DNA of 64,000 nucleotides from Prochlorococcus marinus XMU1410. GTDB taxonomy: Bacteria; Cyanobacteriota; Cyanobacteriia; PCC-6307; Cyanobiaceae. Of the stretch, positions 40,182-50,344 are shown one piece after another. The DNA is taken from the NCBI RefSeq assembly GCF_017696085.1, contig NZ_JAAORH010000001.1, positions 186,001 to 250,000 of the forward strand. The letters run 5' to 3'. A model generated the notes under the pieces. The model was not told where the DNA came from. It did no database searches and saw only the letters and a program-made list of their open reading frames with translations. Numbering within the stretch: position 1 is the stretch's first letter; each line of letters starts with the position of its first letter. The position numbers and the translations under genes are program-made.

Positions 40182-40976
40182 TTATGCCTTTCTTCCGTAA
40201 AGCTCCCCAATTATTTTTACATCAAGTGGATCCTTTGAACCCATATCTGTATCTGAAGGTTGGATAGCTTCAAAAGTACCAGCAAATTCGTCTGTGTCAG
40301 AATCTACATTATTTATTGAAAGAGTAATAACACCAGTTCCGTTTACATCAACTTTAATATTTTCTTTTGCAAGTTCTTCGTCATCTCCTCCTAATGCAAC
40401 TAAACCTTGAGCATATTCAACACCAGTATTTTTAGCTCTTGCCTTAGGATCCAGAAAATCACCAGTTCTGTAGTTAGGTGTAAATGTTGAGCCGCTAACC
40501 TCAGTGCCTGGCTCAATAGATGAAGGTAAATCAGCTGTAAGATCTTTGGCTGAGAATGCAAATGGCACTTCTAAACCACCAGGAGTTAATACAGTAATAA
40601 GTTGAAAATCAATACCACCTTTTTCGGTGAAAGTTCCTGAATCTATATCTCCATAAACTTCTGTGACTGTGGTGTTATTTCTAGGACTAATAATTTTTGT
40701 AGAAACAAATTCTGCAGCTTTTCTTTTTGTCCCGGGCACTTTTACATAAACTTCTGTTGGATGCATGCATATTCCTTTGAGGCTATCTCCATTCCCTAGA
40801 GATATTGATCCGACAAGAGATGAGTCTAATGTAGGGCAATCATTAGCTTTTCCTGTGTTAACAACATCTGTGAATTGTGCATTTCCTCTTTCAGAAAAAG
40901 CAAATGTTTTAACAGGTACGAAAGCAAAAGTTATACAAATTGAAATAACAAAAGCTAAGAAAGAACGAATTCTCAT
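40182..40976 (-). CDS. psbO: Photosystem II manganese-stabilising protein PsbO
   Basis: Lumenal extrinsic subunit that stabilises the oxygen-evolving cluster. I start it at the ATG at 40976 (264 residues), which gives a compact signal peptide MRIRSFLAFVISICITFAF ending near TFA. An upstream ATG at 41021 would add 15 residues before it. The mature part has the usual single cysteine pair (C in NDCPTL and GICMHP), the GGIDFQLITVLTPGG strand and the C-terminal IQPSDTDMGSKDPLDVKIIGELYG. Expression probably comes from the 170-bp spacer before coaBC; a terminator follows. Confidence 0.95.
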   Translation of the reverse strand: MRIRSFLAFVISICITFAFVPVKTFAFSERGNAQFTDVVNTGKANDCPTLDSSLVGSISLGNGDSLKGICMHPTEVYVKVPGTKRKAAEFVSTKIISPRNNTTVTEVYGDIDSGTFTEKGGIDFQLITVLTPGGLEVPFAFSAKDLTADLPSSIEPGTEVSGSTFTPNYRTGDFLDPKARAKNTGVEYAQGLVALGGDDEELAKENIKVDVNGTGVITLSINNVDSDTDEFAGTFEAIQPSDTDMGSKDPLDVKIIGELYGRKA

Positions 40977-41191
40977 AATTAAAGTTGCAGTAAAGTTCTG
41001 TGACGATAGATTAAAGGTCATCTAATAAGTTCAGTACGGATATTACAAGGGAAAGGACCATAAAAGATAGGACTATTAAATCCTCGAAACAACCCGTAGC
41101 TTTTTAGATTTTAAAAAACTGGAATTATTTTAAGCTATCGCATTATTTTTAATGATTAAGATTACAAAAAAATACAAATTAAAAATTTTTT

Positions 41192-42448
41192 TTATTTCTT
41201 TAATGAAATAATTTGGGTTATTAATTTATTTGCTAAATCAATTTTTGATGTTTTGTTAATGTAGTGCTCCATATTATTAGTATCGAATAACCAACCTTCA
41301 TTTTGTGCCAAAAAGCCAAATCCTTGGCCTTCAATATCAATTGGATTTGCGAATAGATAATCACAACCCTTTTTGATTATCTTTTCTTTAATTGTCATTC
41401 GTGCTTCTTCGATAGATCCTGTAAAAGCACAAAAGCCAACAAAAACTTGGTTATCTTTTTTTGATTTACTAATTGTTTTTAAAATATCTGGAACTAGCTC
41501 AAAGTTTTGATTCAAATGAGCATTAATTTGATTTTTTGGAATTTTAGCTGAAGTATCAGAGTTTATTTTGAAATCAGATACTGCTGCATTCATGAAAAAA
41601 TAATCGCAATTTGATATTTCATTATTTAGTGCCCTAATTAAATCAACACTAGTTTCAATTTCATATCTTTTTAGTCCATCAGTAAGATTCTTATCGATTT
41701 TTAGAGGACCATGAACATATTTTACTTGTGCTCCCCTAAACCTCGCTACTTGAGAAAGAAGTAGGCCCATAGCTCCAGAACTTTTGTTAGTAATGTGTCT
41801 TGCCGCGTCAATTTTCTCTGAGGTACACCCTCCAGTTATTAAAATTTCTTTATTAAGTAAATCTTTGCGATATTCATTTTGTTTATGTGAAACTATAAAT
41901 TCAAGAGCTAATTGGATTAGATCATTGGGAGGTATCTTACCGATGCCAATAGCATCACATGCTAAGAGGCCTTCACTTGGTTGCAAAGACAAAACATTTT
42001 CGTAATTCTGTAAATTCTCATAATTTTTTTGGACAGCTTTATTTAGCCACATTTGTGTATTCATTGCTGGTGCAACAATAATTGGCTTTATATTTGCTAT
42101 TAAGATGCTTGGGATCAATCCCTCTGCATTTCCAGTTACCCATTTTGCTAATGTTGTCGCTGTTAAAGGGGCGATGATTAAAATTTCAGCCCAATTACTT
42201 AGTTCTATGTGAAGAGGTGTTGATTGACCATCAGACCATTGATCATTTTCTAATATGCACGGGTTTCTACTTAAAATAGAAAGAGAAAGCGGCTTTATTA
42301 ATTTTTCTGCATTTTTTGATAAAACGCATCTTATTTCATAATTTTCTTTCGCTAATTGGCTAACTAATAATGGAACTCTTACAGCTGCAATACTTCCAGT
42401 TATTAATAAGAGGACCTTTATTTTGGAGTCCTTGCTTTTAGTTTTCAT
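41192..42448 (-). CDS. coaBC: Bifunctional phosphopantothenoylcysteine decarboxylase/synthetase
   Basis: Joins cysteine to 4'-phosphopantothenate (CoaB half) and decarboxylates the product (CoaC half) in coenzyme A synthesis. The 418 residues have the N-terminal flavodoxin-like CoaC domain with the FMN-side PAMNTQMW motif, and the C-terminal CoaB domain with the ITGGCTSEKIDAARHITNKSSG block (broken here at the centre). The start overlaps the end of the DUF2555 gene by 11 bases, which suggests coupling. Confidence 0.95.
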   Translation of the reverse strand: MKTKSKDSKIKVLLLITGSIAAVRVPLLVSQLAKENYEIRCVLSKNAEKLIKPLSLSILSRNPCILENDQWSDGQSTPLHIELSNWAEILIIAPLTATTLAKWVTGNAEGLIPSILIANIKPIIVAPAMNTQMWLNKAVQKNYENLQNYENVLSLQPSEGLLACDAIGIGKIPPNDLIQLALEFIVSHKQNEYRKDLLNKEILITGGCTSEKIDAARHITNKSSGAMGLLLSQVARFRGAQVKYVHGPLKIDKNLTDGLKRYEIETSVDLIRALNNEISNCDYFFMNAAVSDFKINSDTSAKIPKNQINAHLNQNFELVPDILKTISKSKKDNQVFVGFCAFTGSIEEARMTIKEKIIKKGCDYLFANPIDIEGQGFGFLAQNEGWLFDTNNMEHYINKTSKIDLANKLITQIISLKK

Positions 42449-42659
42449 CGAAAGGTTCCTGATCGAGTAGATGGGTATAATTAGTCGTTAATTCAGGCCT
42501 ATTGATTGCAAGAGCCCTCAGCAAGTGCCAGTCTTTTAAACCATCAAATGGAGTATTATAATTATCTTCCTCCAGCCTTTTAGCGAGCTCAAAGGTCATT
42601 TCTTCATCAAAAGAATTTACTAGTTCCTCACTTATTTTATTTTCAGTAATGAATTTCAT
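42438..42659 (-). CDS. Cyanobacterial DUF2555 protein
   Basis: A 73-residue acidic soluble protein with the conserved centre TPFDGLKDWHLLRALA and the ending HLLDQEPFDEN, which I recognise as the cyanobacterium-specific DUF2555 type. The function is unknown. I use the ATG at 42659 (MKFITENK) rather than the one five codons upstream. It overlaps coaBC by 11 bases. Confidence 0.75.
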   Translation of the reverse strand: MKFITENKISEELVNSFDEEMTFELAKRLEEDNYNTPFDGLKDWHLLRALAINRPELTTNYTHLLDQEPFDEN

Positions 42660-42743
42660 ATTGAGTAAAGTCAATATACTTTAATAATAAAGCCTCAAGT
42701 AATTATTTAAAATTGATATAAGAATTAAGTACATATTTTCAAG

Positions 42744-42770
42744 GATATGATAATTTTCAATTTTCATATC
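42744..42770. repeat. AT-rich inverted repeat (GATATGA / TCATATC) in divergent spacer
   Basis: A 7-bp perfect inverted repeat with an inner AATT/AATT pairing, midway between the divergent DUF2555 and 66-residue genes. There is no T run, so not an evident terminator. It could be an operator or chance. Confidence 0.3.
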
Positions 42771-42877
42771 TTTTCAAATTGTTGGTAGGTCATTTATCTT
42801 CATTCTCAGTCATAAATATGCAAAATCTCCTTTTCAAAAATATTCTCTCTTAATATATTATTGGTAAAAATTTTATC

Positions 42878-43078
42878 ATGTCGCAAACCAAAAGAGAGCA
42901 AGTAATTAGCCACATACGCTATTTAAGACAAGAGCTTAGAGAAATGCATTTAGGAATAAAAGAAGATGACCTATTACCTGAATCAGGCGAATTAAGAGGA
43001 TTGATGGCTCAGTTGGAAGCATTACTTGAATTAATAGAGGGAAATACTAGAATTCAATCAAACTCTGAAGCAGCTTAG
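42878..43078 (+). CDS. Small helical protein of unknown function upstream of ycf20
   Basis: A 66-residue protein, nearly all helix: MSQTKREQVISHIRYLRQEL, an LLPESGELRG turn, then a second helix ending in a serine- and asparagine-rich tail. This reads as a helical hairpin. I cannot name the family. It lies 11 bp upstream of ycf20 in the same direction, so the two are probably co-transcribed. Confidence 0.7.
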   Translation: MSQTKREQVISHIRYLRQELREMHLGIKEDDLLPESGELRGLMAQLEALLELIEGNTRIQSNSEAA

Positions 43079-43089
43079 TTTAATGAGAA

Positions 43090-43431
43090 ATGGTTGTTAA
43101 ACCTCAAAAGACAAAATTTCAGATAAAGATTGTGGAAAATATTCAGACATTAAGTATTTGGGCAAATAATCCATGGCGAAGATATTCAATATCATTGATT
43201 ACCCTTTTAATTGGATATTTTTTTGGAAGTTCTCTTGGTATGGTAAGTGCCGTTGTGGAACTCATGGATCCTGTAGCTGCTTTCTTATCAGTAGTTTTTA
43301 TTGAAATTTTAATATCTTTAAGAAGAAATTTTAGATTTGAAAGGAAAAAGAAATTTTTAGTACTTTTATTAGATTCTTTAAGATTAGGATTATTTTATGG
43401 TTTCTTTACTGAAAGTCTCAAATTGCTATAA
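43090..43431 (+). CDS. ycf20: Ycf20-like membrane protein (DUF565)
   Basis: A 113-residue protein with two to three hydrophobic helices and the conserved centre WRRYSISLITLLIGYFFGSS, as in Ycf20 of cyanobacteria and algal plastids. Plant homologues affect non-photochemical quenching, but the molecular role is not known. It ends two bases before the convergent pyrB. Confidence 0.82.
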   Translation: MVVKPQKTKFQIKIVENIQTLSIWANNPWRRYSISLITLLIGYFFGSSLGMVSAVVELMDPVAAFLSVVFIEILISLRRNFRFERKKKFLVLLLDSLRLGLFYGFFTESLKLL

Positions 43432-43433
43432 AT

Positions 43434-44450
43434 TTATTTGTTGTGCTTTTGTAATAGATAAAGTAAAGCCATTCTTATAGGGATACCATTTGCAACTTGA
43501 TTATTAATTAAGCAATTAGGATATCGATCTACAATCTTACTACTTATTTCAATATCTCTATTAATGGGACCAGGATGAAGAATTGGGATTTCTTTATTAT
43601 TCAAAGATAATTTCTCTGGGGTTAAGCCATAATCCAAACTATATGAATCAATGCTACTTAGTAAATTCTCCATCATTCTCTCTTTCTGGAGTCTTAAAAC
43701 AATAATCGCATCTGCAAATTTTATTGATTCTTCCAATGATCTAGAAATTTTTATGGAACCTCTTGATTTAACAGGATCTTTTATTTGATATGGCGCAGGG
43801 GTTTTTAAAAAATTGATAAATTCATAAGGTATTAATGTCTCGGGACCACATAAGATTATGTCTGCGCCGAATGAACTCAAAGCCCAAAGATTTGATCTGG
43901 CAACCCTTGAATGATTAACGTCTCCAATTATTAAAATTTTTTTGGAATTTAAAACCTCTGGATTAAGTGTTTTTTTGGAAAAGAATTTTATCAATGTGTA
44001 GATGTCAAGCAATCCTTGGCTAGGGTGACTATGTAATCCATCTCCCGCATTAAGAACCGAAGTCTTGGAATTTATTGCATCAAGTTTTTTTGCAATCTCA
44101 TAGGTTATGTAACTTGATGAATGTCTTATAACTAATGTATCCGCCCCCATAGCAGAATAAGTTATAGCTGTATCAATTATTGTTTCACCTTTTGTTAAAG
44201 AACTTGAAGATGGTGCAAATGTCTGGACATCAGCAGAAAGCCTTTTTGCTGCAAGCTCAAAACTATTTTTTGTTCTTGTACTAGCCTCGAAAAATAAAGA
44301 CGTTACCAAAGTCCCTTGTAAAGCCGGTATCTTTTTCGTTCCTGCATTTTTTAATACATCAAATCTATTGGCTAATTCGAATACTGACTCATAATCCTTA
44401 ATTGAAAAATTAGCTAATGTGTGAATATGTTTATGAGGCCAAATTTGCAT
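43434..44450 (-). CDS. pyrB: Aspartate carbamoyltransferase catalytic subunit
   Basis: Joins carbamoyl phosphate and aspartate, the committed step of pyrimidine synthesis. The 338 residues include the carbamoyl-phosphate loop [11 protein letters not shown], the HSSSY region, [12 protein letters not shown] and the C-terminal [10 protein letters not shown]. The regulatory subunit PyrI is not nearby, as in other cyanobacteria. It is 20 bp downstream of the DNA glycosylase gene. Confidence 0.95.
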   Translation of the reverse strand: MQIWPHKHIHTLANFSIKDYESVFELANRFDVLKNAGTKKIPALQGTLVTSLFFEASTRTKNSFELAAKRLSADVQTFAPSSSSLTKGETIIDTAITYSAMGADTLVIRHSSSYITYEIAKKLDAINSKTSVLNAGDGLHSHPSQGLLDIYTLIKFFSKKTLNPEVLNSKKILIIGDVNHSRVARSNLWALSSFGADIILCGPETLIPYEFINFLKTPAPYQIKDPVKSRGSIKISRSLEESIKFADAIIVLRLQKERMMENLLSSIDSYSLDYGLTPEKLSLNNKEIPILHPGPINRDIEISSKIVDRYPNCLINNQVANGIPIRMALLYLLQKHNK

Positions 44451-44470
44451 TACGTTGAAAAGATAAATGA

Positions 44471-45055
44471 TTATTGAAATTTAGGTGTTCTGTCACCTTT
44501 TAATCTTTTACTTACACTCCTACTATTTTTGAGATACCAACGCCATTTTATATTTTTTGCCTTTGATATGCCAATTCTCGTAGTTTGAATAAGATCTTTA
44601 TTTTCTATAGTGGATTCTCTTGGAGAAATCCATAAAGATTTGTTATTAAGAACTTTAAGTGAGTTAAATGCAATGTCTATATTGAATGTTTTTGTTACTA
44701 GGCCAGGTCCAGAAGCTAATCTTTCATTTTTATTAGAGATAAAAACTGATCTTATCAACACACCACTCGCAAAATTTTCTTTATCAGTAACTATGTTTAA
44801 GCAATGATGAATGCCATATGATTTGTAAATATAAAATGTGCCAGGTTTGCCAAATAATGATTTGTTTGATTCAGTCATTTTGCGGTAGCCATGACAGGCT
44901 TCTTCTTCTTGTGAATAAGCTTCAGTTTCAACAATTATCCCTTTAACTAGATCTATCTCATTATTTTTTTTAATGAGGTAACAGCCTATTAAATCAGGAG
45001 CAACAAGTTTGGAGTGCCGATAAAAAAAATTTTTTGGAAAGAATTCTTCTTCTAT
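44471..45055 (-). CDS. mpg: 3-methyladenine DNA glycosylase (Aag/Mpg family) with no canonical start codon
   Basis: Excises alkylated purines from DNA. The first ATG (44878) would give only 135 residues and omit the catalytic glutamate. The same frame runs on upstream through [10 protein letters not shown] and [20 protein letters not shown], the Aag active-site block with the catalytic Glu, to an in-frame TGA just before 45058. Between that stop and the conserved domain there is no ATG, GTG, TTG or CTG. ATA at 45055 gives 194 residues, the normal family size. Either a rare AUA start is used or a mutated start has silenced the gene. The reading frame itself is intact. Confidence 0.75.
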   Translation of the reverse strand: MEEEFFPKNFFYRHSKLVAPDLIGCYLIKKNNEIDLVKGIIVETEAYSQEEEACHGYRKMTESNKSLFGKPGTFYIYKSYGIHHCLNIVTDKENFASGVLIRSVFISNKNERLASGPGLVTKTFNIDIAFNSLKVLNNKSLWISPRESTIENKDLIQTTRIGISKAKNIKWRWYLKNSRSVSKRLKGDRTPKFQ

Positions 45056-45226
45056 TTTTCAAAATCTATCTAATAACATATTTAGCTGAGAAAAATAATT
45101 AAGGCTATTAATTGATATTGATTTTCAAAAAGATGTGACTATTTTTTTAAATTATTTGAAATTCAAAGGATATGTAAATAAGTTGTTCTTAATAAACTAT
45201 TATTTAATAAGAAAGATATTAAATGT

Positions 45227-45520
45227 ATGACAAAAATAACTAAAGAGGAAGTAAAAAAAGTTGCTCATTTAGCGAGATTAGAACTTAACGAGAATGAAAT
45301 TAATACTCATGCACAACAATTAGAAAAGATATTGGAATACATAAGACAACTTGAAAAAATTGATACAGATGATGTCCCCTGTACAACGAGAGCTATAGAG
45401 GTTGTAAATGTATTTAGAAAAGACGAAAAGAAGAATTCTGATTGCAATGAAGATCTTTTAGAATTAGGTCCATCGAGAGAAGATAAATATTTTAAAGTAC
45501 CAAAAATTATTACTGAATGA
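45227..45520 (+). CDS. gatC: Glutamyl-tRNA(Gln)/aspartyl-tRNA(Asn) amidotransferase subunit C
   Basis: Small stabilising subunit of GatCAB, which converts Glu-tRNA(Gln) to Gln-tRNA(Gln). The 97-residue protein has the typical VKKVAHLARLELNENEI N-terminus, the central ILEYIRQLEKIDTDDV and the C-terminal REDKYFKVPKIITE. The gatA and gatB genes are not in the window. It ends 5 bp before the convergent crtR. Confidence 0.94.
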   Translation: MTKITKEEVKKVAHLARLELNENEINTHAQQLEKILEYIRQLEKIDTDDVPCTTRAIEVVNVFRKDEKKNSDCNEDLLELGPSREDKYFKVPKIITE

Positions 45521-45525
45521 TTAAG

Positions 45526-46557
45526 TTAGTTGCTTCCAATAAATGTTTTGTTGACTAGCTTTAATAAAATTTTTTTCATCTTAAAGCCTGGATATAAATT
45601 TATGATTTTTCTTATTTTCCCTCTCTTTTTGCTATGACTCCTTACACCTATTAATAAATCATAAATAAAGTTAAAAATGTCTTCTTTACTTTCAAATATC
45701 CCAACCCTTTGAGGGGAGCCTTTTTTATCCAATAAAGGCTTAGTTTTTTCGTAAGCTATTTTGTATTCAAACCAAGGAATCGAAGGCCATAGATGATGAA
45801 TGAGATGGTAATTTTGTCCCATTATTAATAAATTCATAAATTTGCTTGGGTAAACTCGAGAATTTATCCATTTATTTCTTGATCGAAATGGTCTATGGGG
45901 TAGATAATCAAAAAATATTCCTAAAGTGACCCCTACCATTAATGCTGGGCCGAACCATAAATTATAAATTAAATTCATAAAGTCAAATTTCAAACCTGCC
46001 AAGATAATTGTTATGAATATGGATCTTTCAATTCCCCATTGTAGTAATTCATATCTTCGCCATAGTTTTCTTTGAAAGAAAAACACCTCATGATAAAAAA
46101 ATCTTGGAGCAATTAGCCAAATTGGACCAAAAGTACTGACAATATGATCTGGATCATTTTTGGGGTGATTTACGTGAATATGGTGTTGTAAATGAACTCT
46201 TGTAAAAACCGGGAAGCTAAACCCTAATAGAATAGCTGAGCCATGGCCCATTGCTTGATTTATCCAAGGAACTGGATGAGCAGCTTTATGACAGGCATCA
46301 TGAATAACAGTACCTTCAATATGTAAGGCTAAAAAAGCAGTGGCTACAAGTAAAGGTAAAGGCCAAACACCTCTATACCATTGCCATATACTAAGAAAAG
46401 CGAGAAAATAACCGCCAAAAAATAAACCTAATGTTGGATTCCAAAAACTTGGCGGATCTACGTAATTTTTAATCTCTTTTTGCCAATTAAATGTTTTTGA
46501 AGAATTAGTATTTTTCGTTGTATTTTTACTGGTTAAGTTTGAAATCGTTTCTTTTAT
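45526..46557 (-). CDS. crtR: Beta-carotene hydroxylase, CrtR type, with non-canonical start
   Basis: Membrane di-iron hydroxylase that makes zeaxanthin from beta-carotene. Histidine boxes are HDACHKAAH, HLQHHIHVNHP and the late HLIHHLWPS. An internal ATG at 46251 would miss the first box, so the gene must begin further up. The frame is open to an in-frame TAA at 46561-46563, yet there is no ATG, GTG, TTG or CTG in the extra stretch. ATA at 46557 gives 343 residues, a normal CrtR size. Hydrophobic spans before and after the boxes fit four membrane helices. The plus-strand tRNA-Leu lies beyond its 5' end. Confidence 0.85.
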   Translation of the reverse strand: MKETISNLTSKNTTKNTNSSKTFNWQKEIKNYVDPPSFWNPTLGLFFGGYFLAFLSIWQWYRGVWPLPLLVATAFLALHIEGTVIHDACHKAAHPVPWINQAMGHGSAILLGFSFPVFTRVHLQHHIHVNHPKNDPDHIVSTFGPIWLIAPRFFYHEVFFFQRKLWRRYELLQWGIERSIFITIILAGLKFDFMNLIYNLWFGPALMVGVTLGIFFDYLPHRPFRSRNKWINSRVYPSKFMNLLIMGQNYHLIHHLWPSIPWFEYKIAYEKTKPLLDKKGSPQRVGIFESKEDIFNFIYDLLIGVRSHSKKRGKIRKIINLYPGFKMKKILLKLVNKTFIGSN

Positions 46558-46714
46558 TCTTTAAATAATATAACTAATATTTTAAGATGATTGTATGTTC
46601 AAACATAAAAAAATTATTTTAGGAGATTTTTAATTTAGTTTGAATGTGTCAAATTAATCACCTTAAGAAAAAAAATTTTTAAAATAAACCTCTTTCAATT
46701 ATTATTTTATTTGA

Positions 46715-46796
46715 GCGGTCGTGGCGGAATTGGTAGACGCGCGAGTTTTAGGTACTCGTATCTTCGGGTGTGGGAGTTCAAGTCTCCCCGACCGCA
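46715..46796 (+). tRNA. tRNA-Leu (anticodon UAG)
   Basis: An 82-base class II tRNA. The acceptor stem GCGGTCG pairs with CGACCGC, with discriminator A at 46796. The D-arm GGCGGAATTGGTAGACGC is leucine-type. The anticodon stem CGAGT/ACTCG holds loop TTTAGGT, so the anticodon is TAG (46749-46751). A variable arm (TATCTTCGGGTG) and T-loop GTTCAAGTC follow. The CCA end is not encoded. Confidence 0.97.
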
Positions 46797-46867
46797 CTTA
46801 AGGAAATTCTGATAGATAGTTTGTTTATCCATATCAACTCTTATAATTTAGTTAACTAGTTAATTTA

Positions 46868-47317
46868 ATGAATAGTTTGATATTTTATTTGGGAACTTTT
46901 TATATTTTAGTTGGCACGATATTTCTTACTGTACCGATAATTTATCTTGAACTCGGTAAACCAAAAGACTTAATAAAAGCTTTTTTGAATTTATTAATAG
47001 GTTTGATATTAATAATTAAAAATAAAACAATAGATGAATCATTTTTTGTAATTCTCCTTTTTTTAACGGTACTAGTAGTTTTTTATCTAGTAGAGCTTTT
47101 TTTATCTAGATGGTACCAATTAACAGATAACGAAAAGAAAAAATTAATTACCTTTTTGGAGTTTAAAAATAACTTTTTGAAAATATTAGAATCCATAAAT
47201 CTGGTATTTGGTGATTTAACTAAACCTTCAAATTTTTTTAATTTTGGTAGCAATAATAAAAATACAACACAAAAAAAGTGGGTAAGGAATGATAAAAATG
47301 ATAATATAAAAGTCTGA
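46868..47317 (+). CDS. Membrane protein of unknown function, possibly Ycf66-like
   Basis: A 149-residue protein with three hydrophobic helices in the first 85 residues, then a basic, asparagine- and lysine-rich soluble tail. The helix arrangement and the VFYLVELFLSRW end of the third helix resemble Ycf66 proteins of cyanobacteria and algal plastids; I rate this as a resemblance only. It begins with ATG 71 bp after the tRNA and precedes ileS by 120 bp. Confidence 0.65.
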   Translation: MNSLIFYLGTFYILVGTIFLTVPIIYLELGKPKDLIKAFLNLLIGLILIIKNKTIDESFFVILLFLTVLVVFYLVELFLSRWYQLTDNEKKKLITFLEFKNNFLKILESINLVFGDLTKPSNFFNFGSNNKNTTQKKWVRNDKNDNIKV

Positions 47318-47437
47318 AATCAAAAAAATTGGTTATTTGAAACATCTCCAAAAAACTACATGTCAACTAAGAAAGAATATAATGAATTAGATTTATTTAA
47401 ATAATTCTTTTGATCACCAATATTTTTTTATCGTTGT

Positions 47438-50344
47438 ATGAAATCTCAAAATAGTAAAGAACAAAAATCAGAATTTTCTTATAAAGAGACTCTAAATTTA
47501 TTAAAAACTGACTTCTCAATGCGTGCTAACTCAGTTGTAAGAGAACCCGAGATTCAGGTTTTTTGGGCTGAGAACGATATTGATTTCAAATTAGGTTCAA
47601 GTAATTCTGGCGAAATATTTACATTACATGATGGTCCTCCTTATGCAAATGGGGCGCTTCATATGGGTCATGCCCTTAATAAAGTTTTAAAAGACATAAT
47701 AAATAAGTACAAAACCTTAAGGGGATTTAGGGTGCATTTCGTACCTGGTTGGGACTGTCATGGATTACCTATTGAATTAAAAGTTCTTCAGAATTTAAAA
47801 TCTGATGAAAGAAAGAATCTTGATACTTTAAATTTAAGAAAAAAAGCAACAGATTATGCTCATATCCAAATTAATAACCAAAAGGAGGGTTTTAAAAGGT
47901 GGGGCATATGGGGAGATTGGAATAACCCTTATTTAACTCTTAAGAAAAGTTATGAATCTGCTCAGATTGGAGTATTTGGGAAAATGTTTTTAAATGGCTA
48001 TATATTTCGAGGTCTCAAACCTGTACATTGGAGTCCAAGTTCAAGAACTGCACTTGCAGAAGCAGAATTAGAATACCCTGATGAACATTATTCAAAAAGT
48101 ATTTATGTTTCATTAAAAATCACTAAAATACCTGAGGAAATTCTATTAAATTTCATCCAAGAAAATCTTGATATAAAAAAAGATTTTTTTCAAAATAATT
48201 CTTTCATAACTATTTGGACCACTACTCCTTGGACCATACCTGCAAATGAAGCTGTTGCAGTAAATCCAAAAATAAACTACGTTTTTGCTATCGATGAAGA
48301 GAAGCGAATTTACCTTTTTGCTAAGGATTTATCTTCTGAAATAAGTAAGAAATTGAATAAAGATTTCAAGGTGCTTTTAGAAGTTAAAGGCTCCAAATTG
48401 GAAAATATTGAATATCAACATCCCTCTAAGAATAAAAATTGCAGAATTGTAATTGGAGGAGATTACATTACTACAGAATCAGGGACTGGAATTGTTCATA
48501 CTGCGCCTGGTCATGGGATAGATGATTTTAATGTGGGTCAAAAATATGATTTACCAATAACATGTGTGGTTGATGAAAAAGGTAACTTAAATGAATATTC
48601 TGGTCAATTCAAAGGATCAAATGTCCTGAAAGATGCAAATGATTTAATTATTGAACATTTAAAAGGAAATAATTTGCTTCTATTTAAAGAAAATTATAAG
48701 CATAGATATCCGTATGATTGGAGAACCAAAAAACCAACTATTTTTAGGGCAACAGAACAATGGTTTGCATCTGTAAATGGTTTTAGATCATCCGCATTAA
48801 AGGCAATAGAAGATGTTGAATGGATGCCAGAGACTGGAAAGAAAAGAATTTATTCTATGGTTGTTGGTAGAGGAGATTGGTGTATTTCTAGACAAAGGTC
48901 ATGGGGAGTCCCTATTCCAGTTTTTTATAAAAAAAATGGTAATGATATTCTCCTAAACAAAGAGATAATTAATCATATTCAAGGACTTTTTAGTGAACAT
49001 GGAGCAGATATTTGGTGGGATTGGGATGTCAAGAATCTTTTGCCAGAAAATTATGCAAAAGAATCTGATCTATGGAAAAAAGGAACAGATACAATGGATG
49101 TTTGGTTCGATTCAGGATCTAGCTGGGCCGCAGTATGTGAACTAAGAAGTGAATTAAAGTATCCAGCAGATCTATATTTAGAGGGCTCAGATCAACATCG
49201 AGGATGGTTTCAGTCATCTTTGCTAACATCTGTTGCAGTCAATAATAAACCTCCATATAAGAAAGTTTTAACTCATGGTTTTGCACTTGATGAAAACGGA
49301 AGAAAAATGAGCAAATCTTTAGGAAATGTTGTTGACCCAAATATAATTATTAATGGCGGTAATAATAAAAAAACTGATCCTGCTTATGGTGCTGATGTTT
49401 TAAGGCTATGGGTAAGCTCTGTAGATTATTCAGTAGATGTTCCAATTGGTTCAAATATACTCAAGCAACTTTCAGACGTTTATAGAAAAGTTCGTAATAC
49501 TGCAAGATATCTTTTAGGTAATATTCATGATTATGATCCTAAAATTGATAGTTTTGAAATTGAGCAATTGCCTCTCTTAGATCAATGGATGTTAGGCAGA
49601 TTAGTTGAGGTTACAGATCAAATATCAAATGCTTATGAAAATTATGAATTTTCAAAATTTTTCCAAATTTTGCAAAGTTTTTGCGTTGTAGATCTATCAA
49701 ATTTTTATTTGGATATTGCGAAGGATAGGTTATATGTAAGTTCTAAATCACAATTTAGGAGAAGATCTTGTCAGTTCGTTATGTCAAAAGTTGTTGAAAA
49801 TTTAGCCGTACTTATTTCTCCAGTGCTTTGTCATATGGCTGAAGATATTTGGCAAAATATTCCATATCTAACTAAAGAAAAATCAGTCTTTCAAAGAGGA
49901 TGGCCAATATTTTCGCAATCATGGAAAAATCAAATACTTAATGAGCACATTGCAAATTTACGAAATTTGAGAGTTGAAATTAACAAGGCTATAGAAGGAT
50001 GTAGGAACAAACAAATAATTGGAGCAGCTTTGGAAACTGAAGTTAATTATTTACCTGAAGATAAAGCTTTAAAAGATTCACTTACTTGGCTAAAAGAATT
50101 TGGTAATCAAGATGTAGATTTGTTTAGAGATTGGCTTATAGTATCAAATTTCCAAGTGGTATCCGATTTGGCGGAGAATTCCCTGATTATTGATAACAAT
50201 GCACTTGGTAAAATTCAAATAAATAAAGCTCAAGGTCAAAAATGTGATAGATGTTGGCACTATCAAAAAGAAACTTTTAATGGAATCCAAAATACAAAAT
50301 TATGCAAAAGATGTTCAAATATTATTAATTTTAAATTTATTTAA
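47438..50344 (+). CDS. ileS: Isoleucyl-tRNA synthetase
   Basis: Charges tRNA-Ile and edits misactivated valine. The 968-residue class I enzyme has the HIGH-type motif [10 protein letters not shown] near residue 70, the CP1 editing domain with [13 protein letters not shown], the KMSKS loop [10 protein letters not shown] near residue 624, and a C-terminal zinc finger with two CxxC pairs (CDRC and CKRC). This is the full bacterial form. Its last four bases overlap the convergent gene at 50341. Confidence 0.98.
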   Translation: MKSQNSKEQKSEFSYKETLNLLKTDFSMRANSVVREPEIQVFWAENDIDFKLGSSNSGEIFTLHDGPPYANGALHMGHALNKVLKDIINKYKTLRGFRVHFVPGWDCHGLPIELKVLQNLKSDERKNLDTLNLRKKATDYAHIQINNQKEGFKRWGIWGDWNNPYLTLKKSYESAQIGVFGKMFLNGYIFRGLKPVHWSPSSRTALAEAELEYPDEHYSKSIYVSLKITKIPEEILLNFIQENLDIKKDFFQNNSFITIWTTTPWTIPANEAVAVNPKINYVFAIDEEKRIYLFAKDLSSEISKKLNKDFKVLLEVKGSKLENIEYQHPSKNKNCRIVIGGDYITTESGTGIVHTAPGHGIDDFNVGQKYDLPITCVVDEKGNLNEYSGQFKGSNVLKDANDLIIEHLKGNNLLLFKENYKHRYPYDWRTKKPTIFRATEQWFASVNGFRSSALKAIEDVEWMPETGKKRIYSMVVGRGDWCISRQRSWGVPIPVFYKKNGNDILLNKEIINHIQGLFSEHGADIWWDWDVKNLLPENYAKESDLWKKGTDTMDVWFDSGSSWAAVCELRSELKYPADLYLEGSDQHRGWFQSSLLTSVAVNNKPPYKKVLTHGFALDENGRKMSKSLGNVVDPNIIINGGNNKKTDPAYGADVLRLWVSSVDYSVDVPIGSNILKQLSDVYRKVRNTARYLLGNIHDYDPKIDSFEIEQLPLLDQWMLGRLVEVTDQISNAYENYEFSKFFQILQSFCVVDLSNFYLDIAKDRLYVSSKSQFRRRSCQFVMSKVVENLAVLISPVLCHMAEDIWQNIPYLTKEKSVFQRGWPIFSQSWKNQILNEHIANLRNLRVEINKAIEGCRNKQIIGAALETEVNYLPEDKALKDSLTWLKEFGNQDVDLFRDWLIVSNFQVVSDLAENSLIIDNNALGKIQINKAQGQKCDRCWHYQKETFNGIQNTKLCKRCSNIINFKFI

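Noticed and set aside
40977-41021. Upstream start of psbO at 41021
   Set aside because: The extra 15 residues precede an otherwise normal signal peptide; the ATG at 40976 is more like other PsbO proteins.
44471-44878. A truncated DNA glycosylase pseudogene of 135 residues
   Set aside because: The same frame continues upstream with the conserved catalytic block intact and no frameshift; only the start codon is non-canonical.
45526-46251. A shortened CrtR of 241 residues starting at the internal ATG
   Set aside because: It would lose the HDACHKAAH histidine box, which is encoded in frame just upstream.
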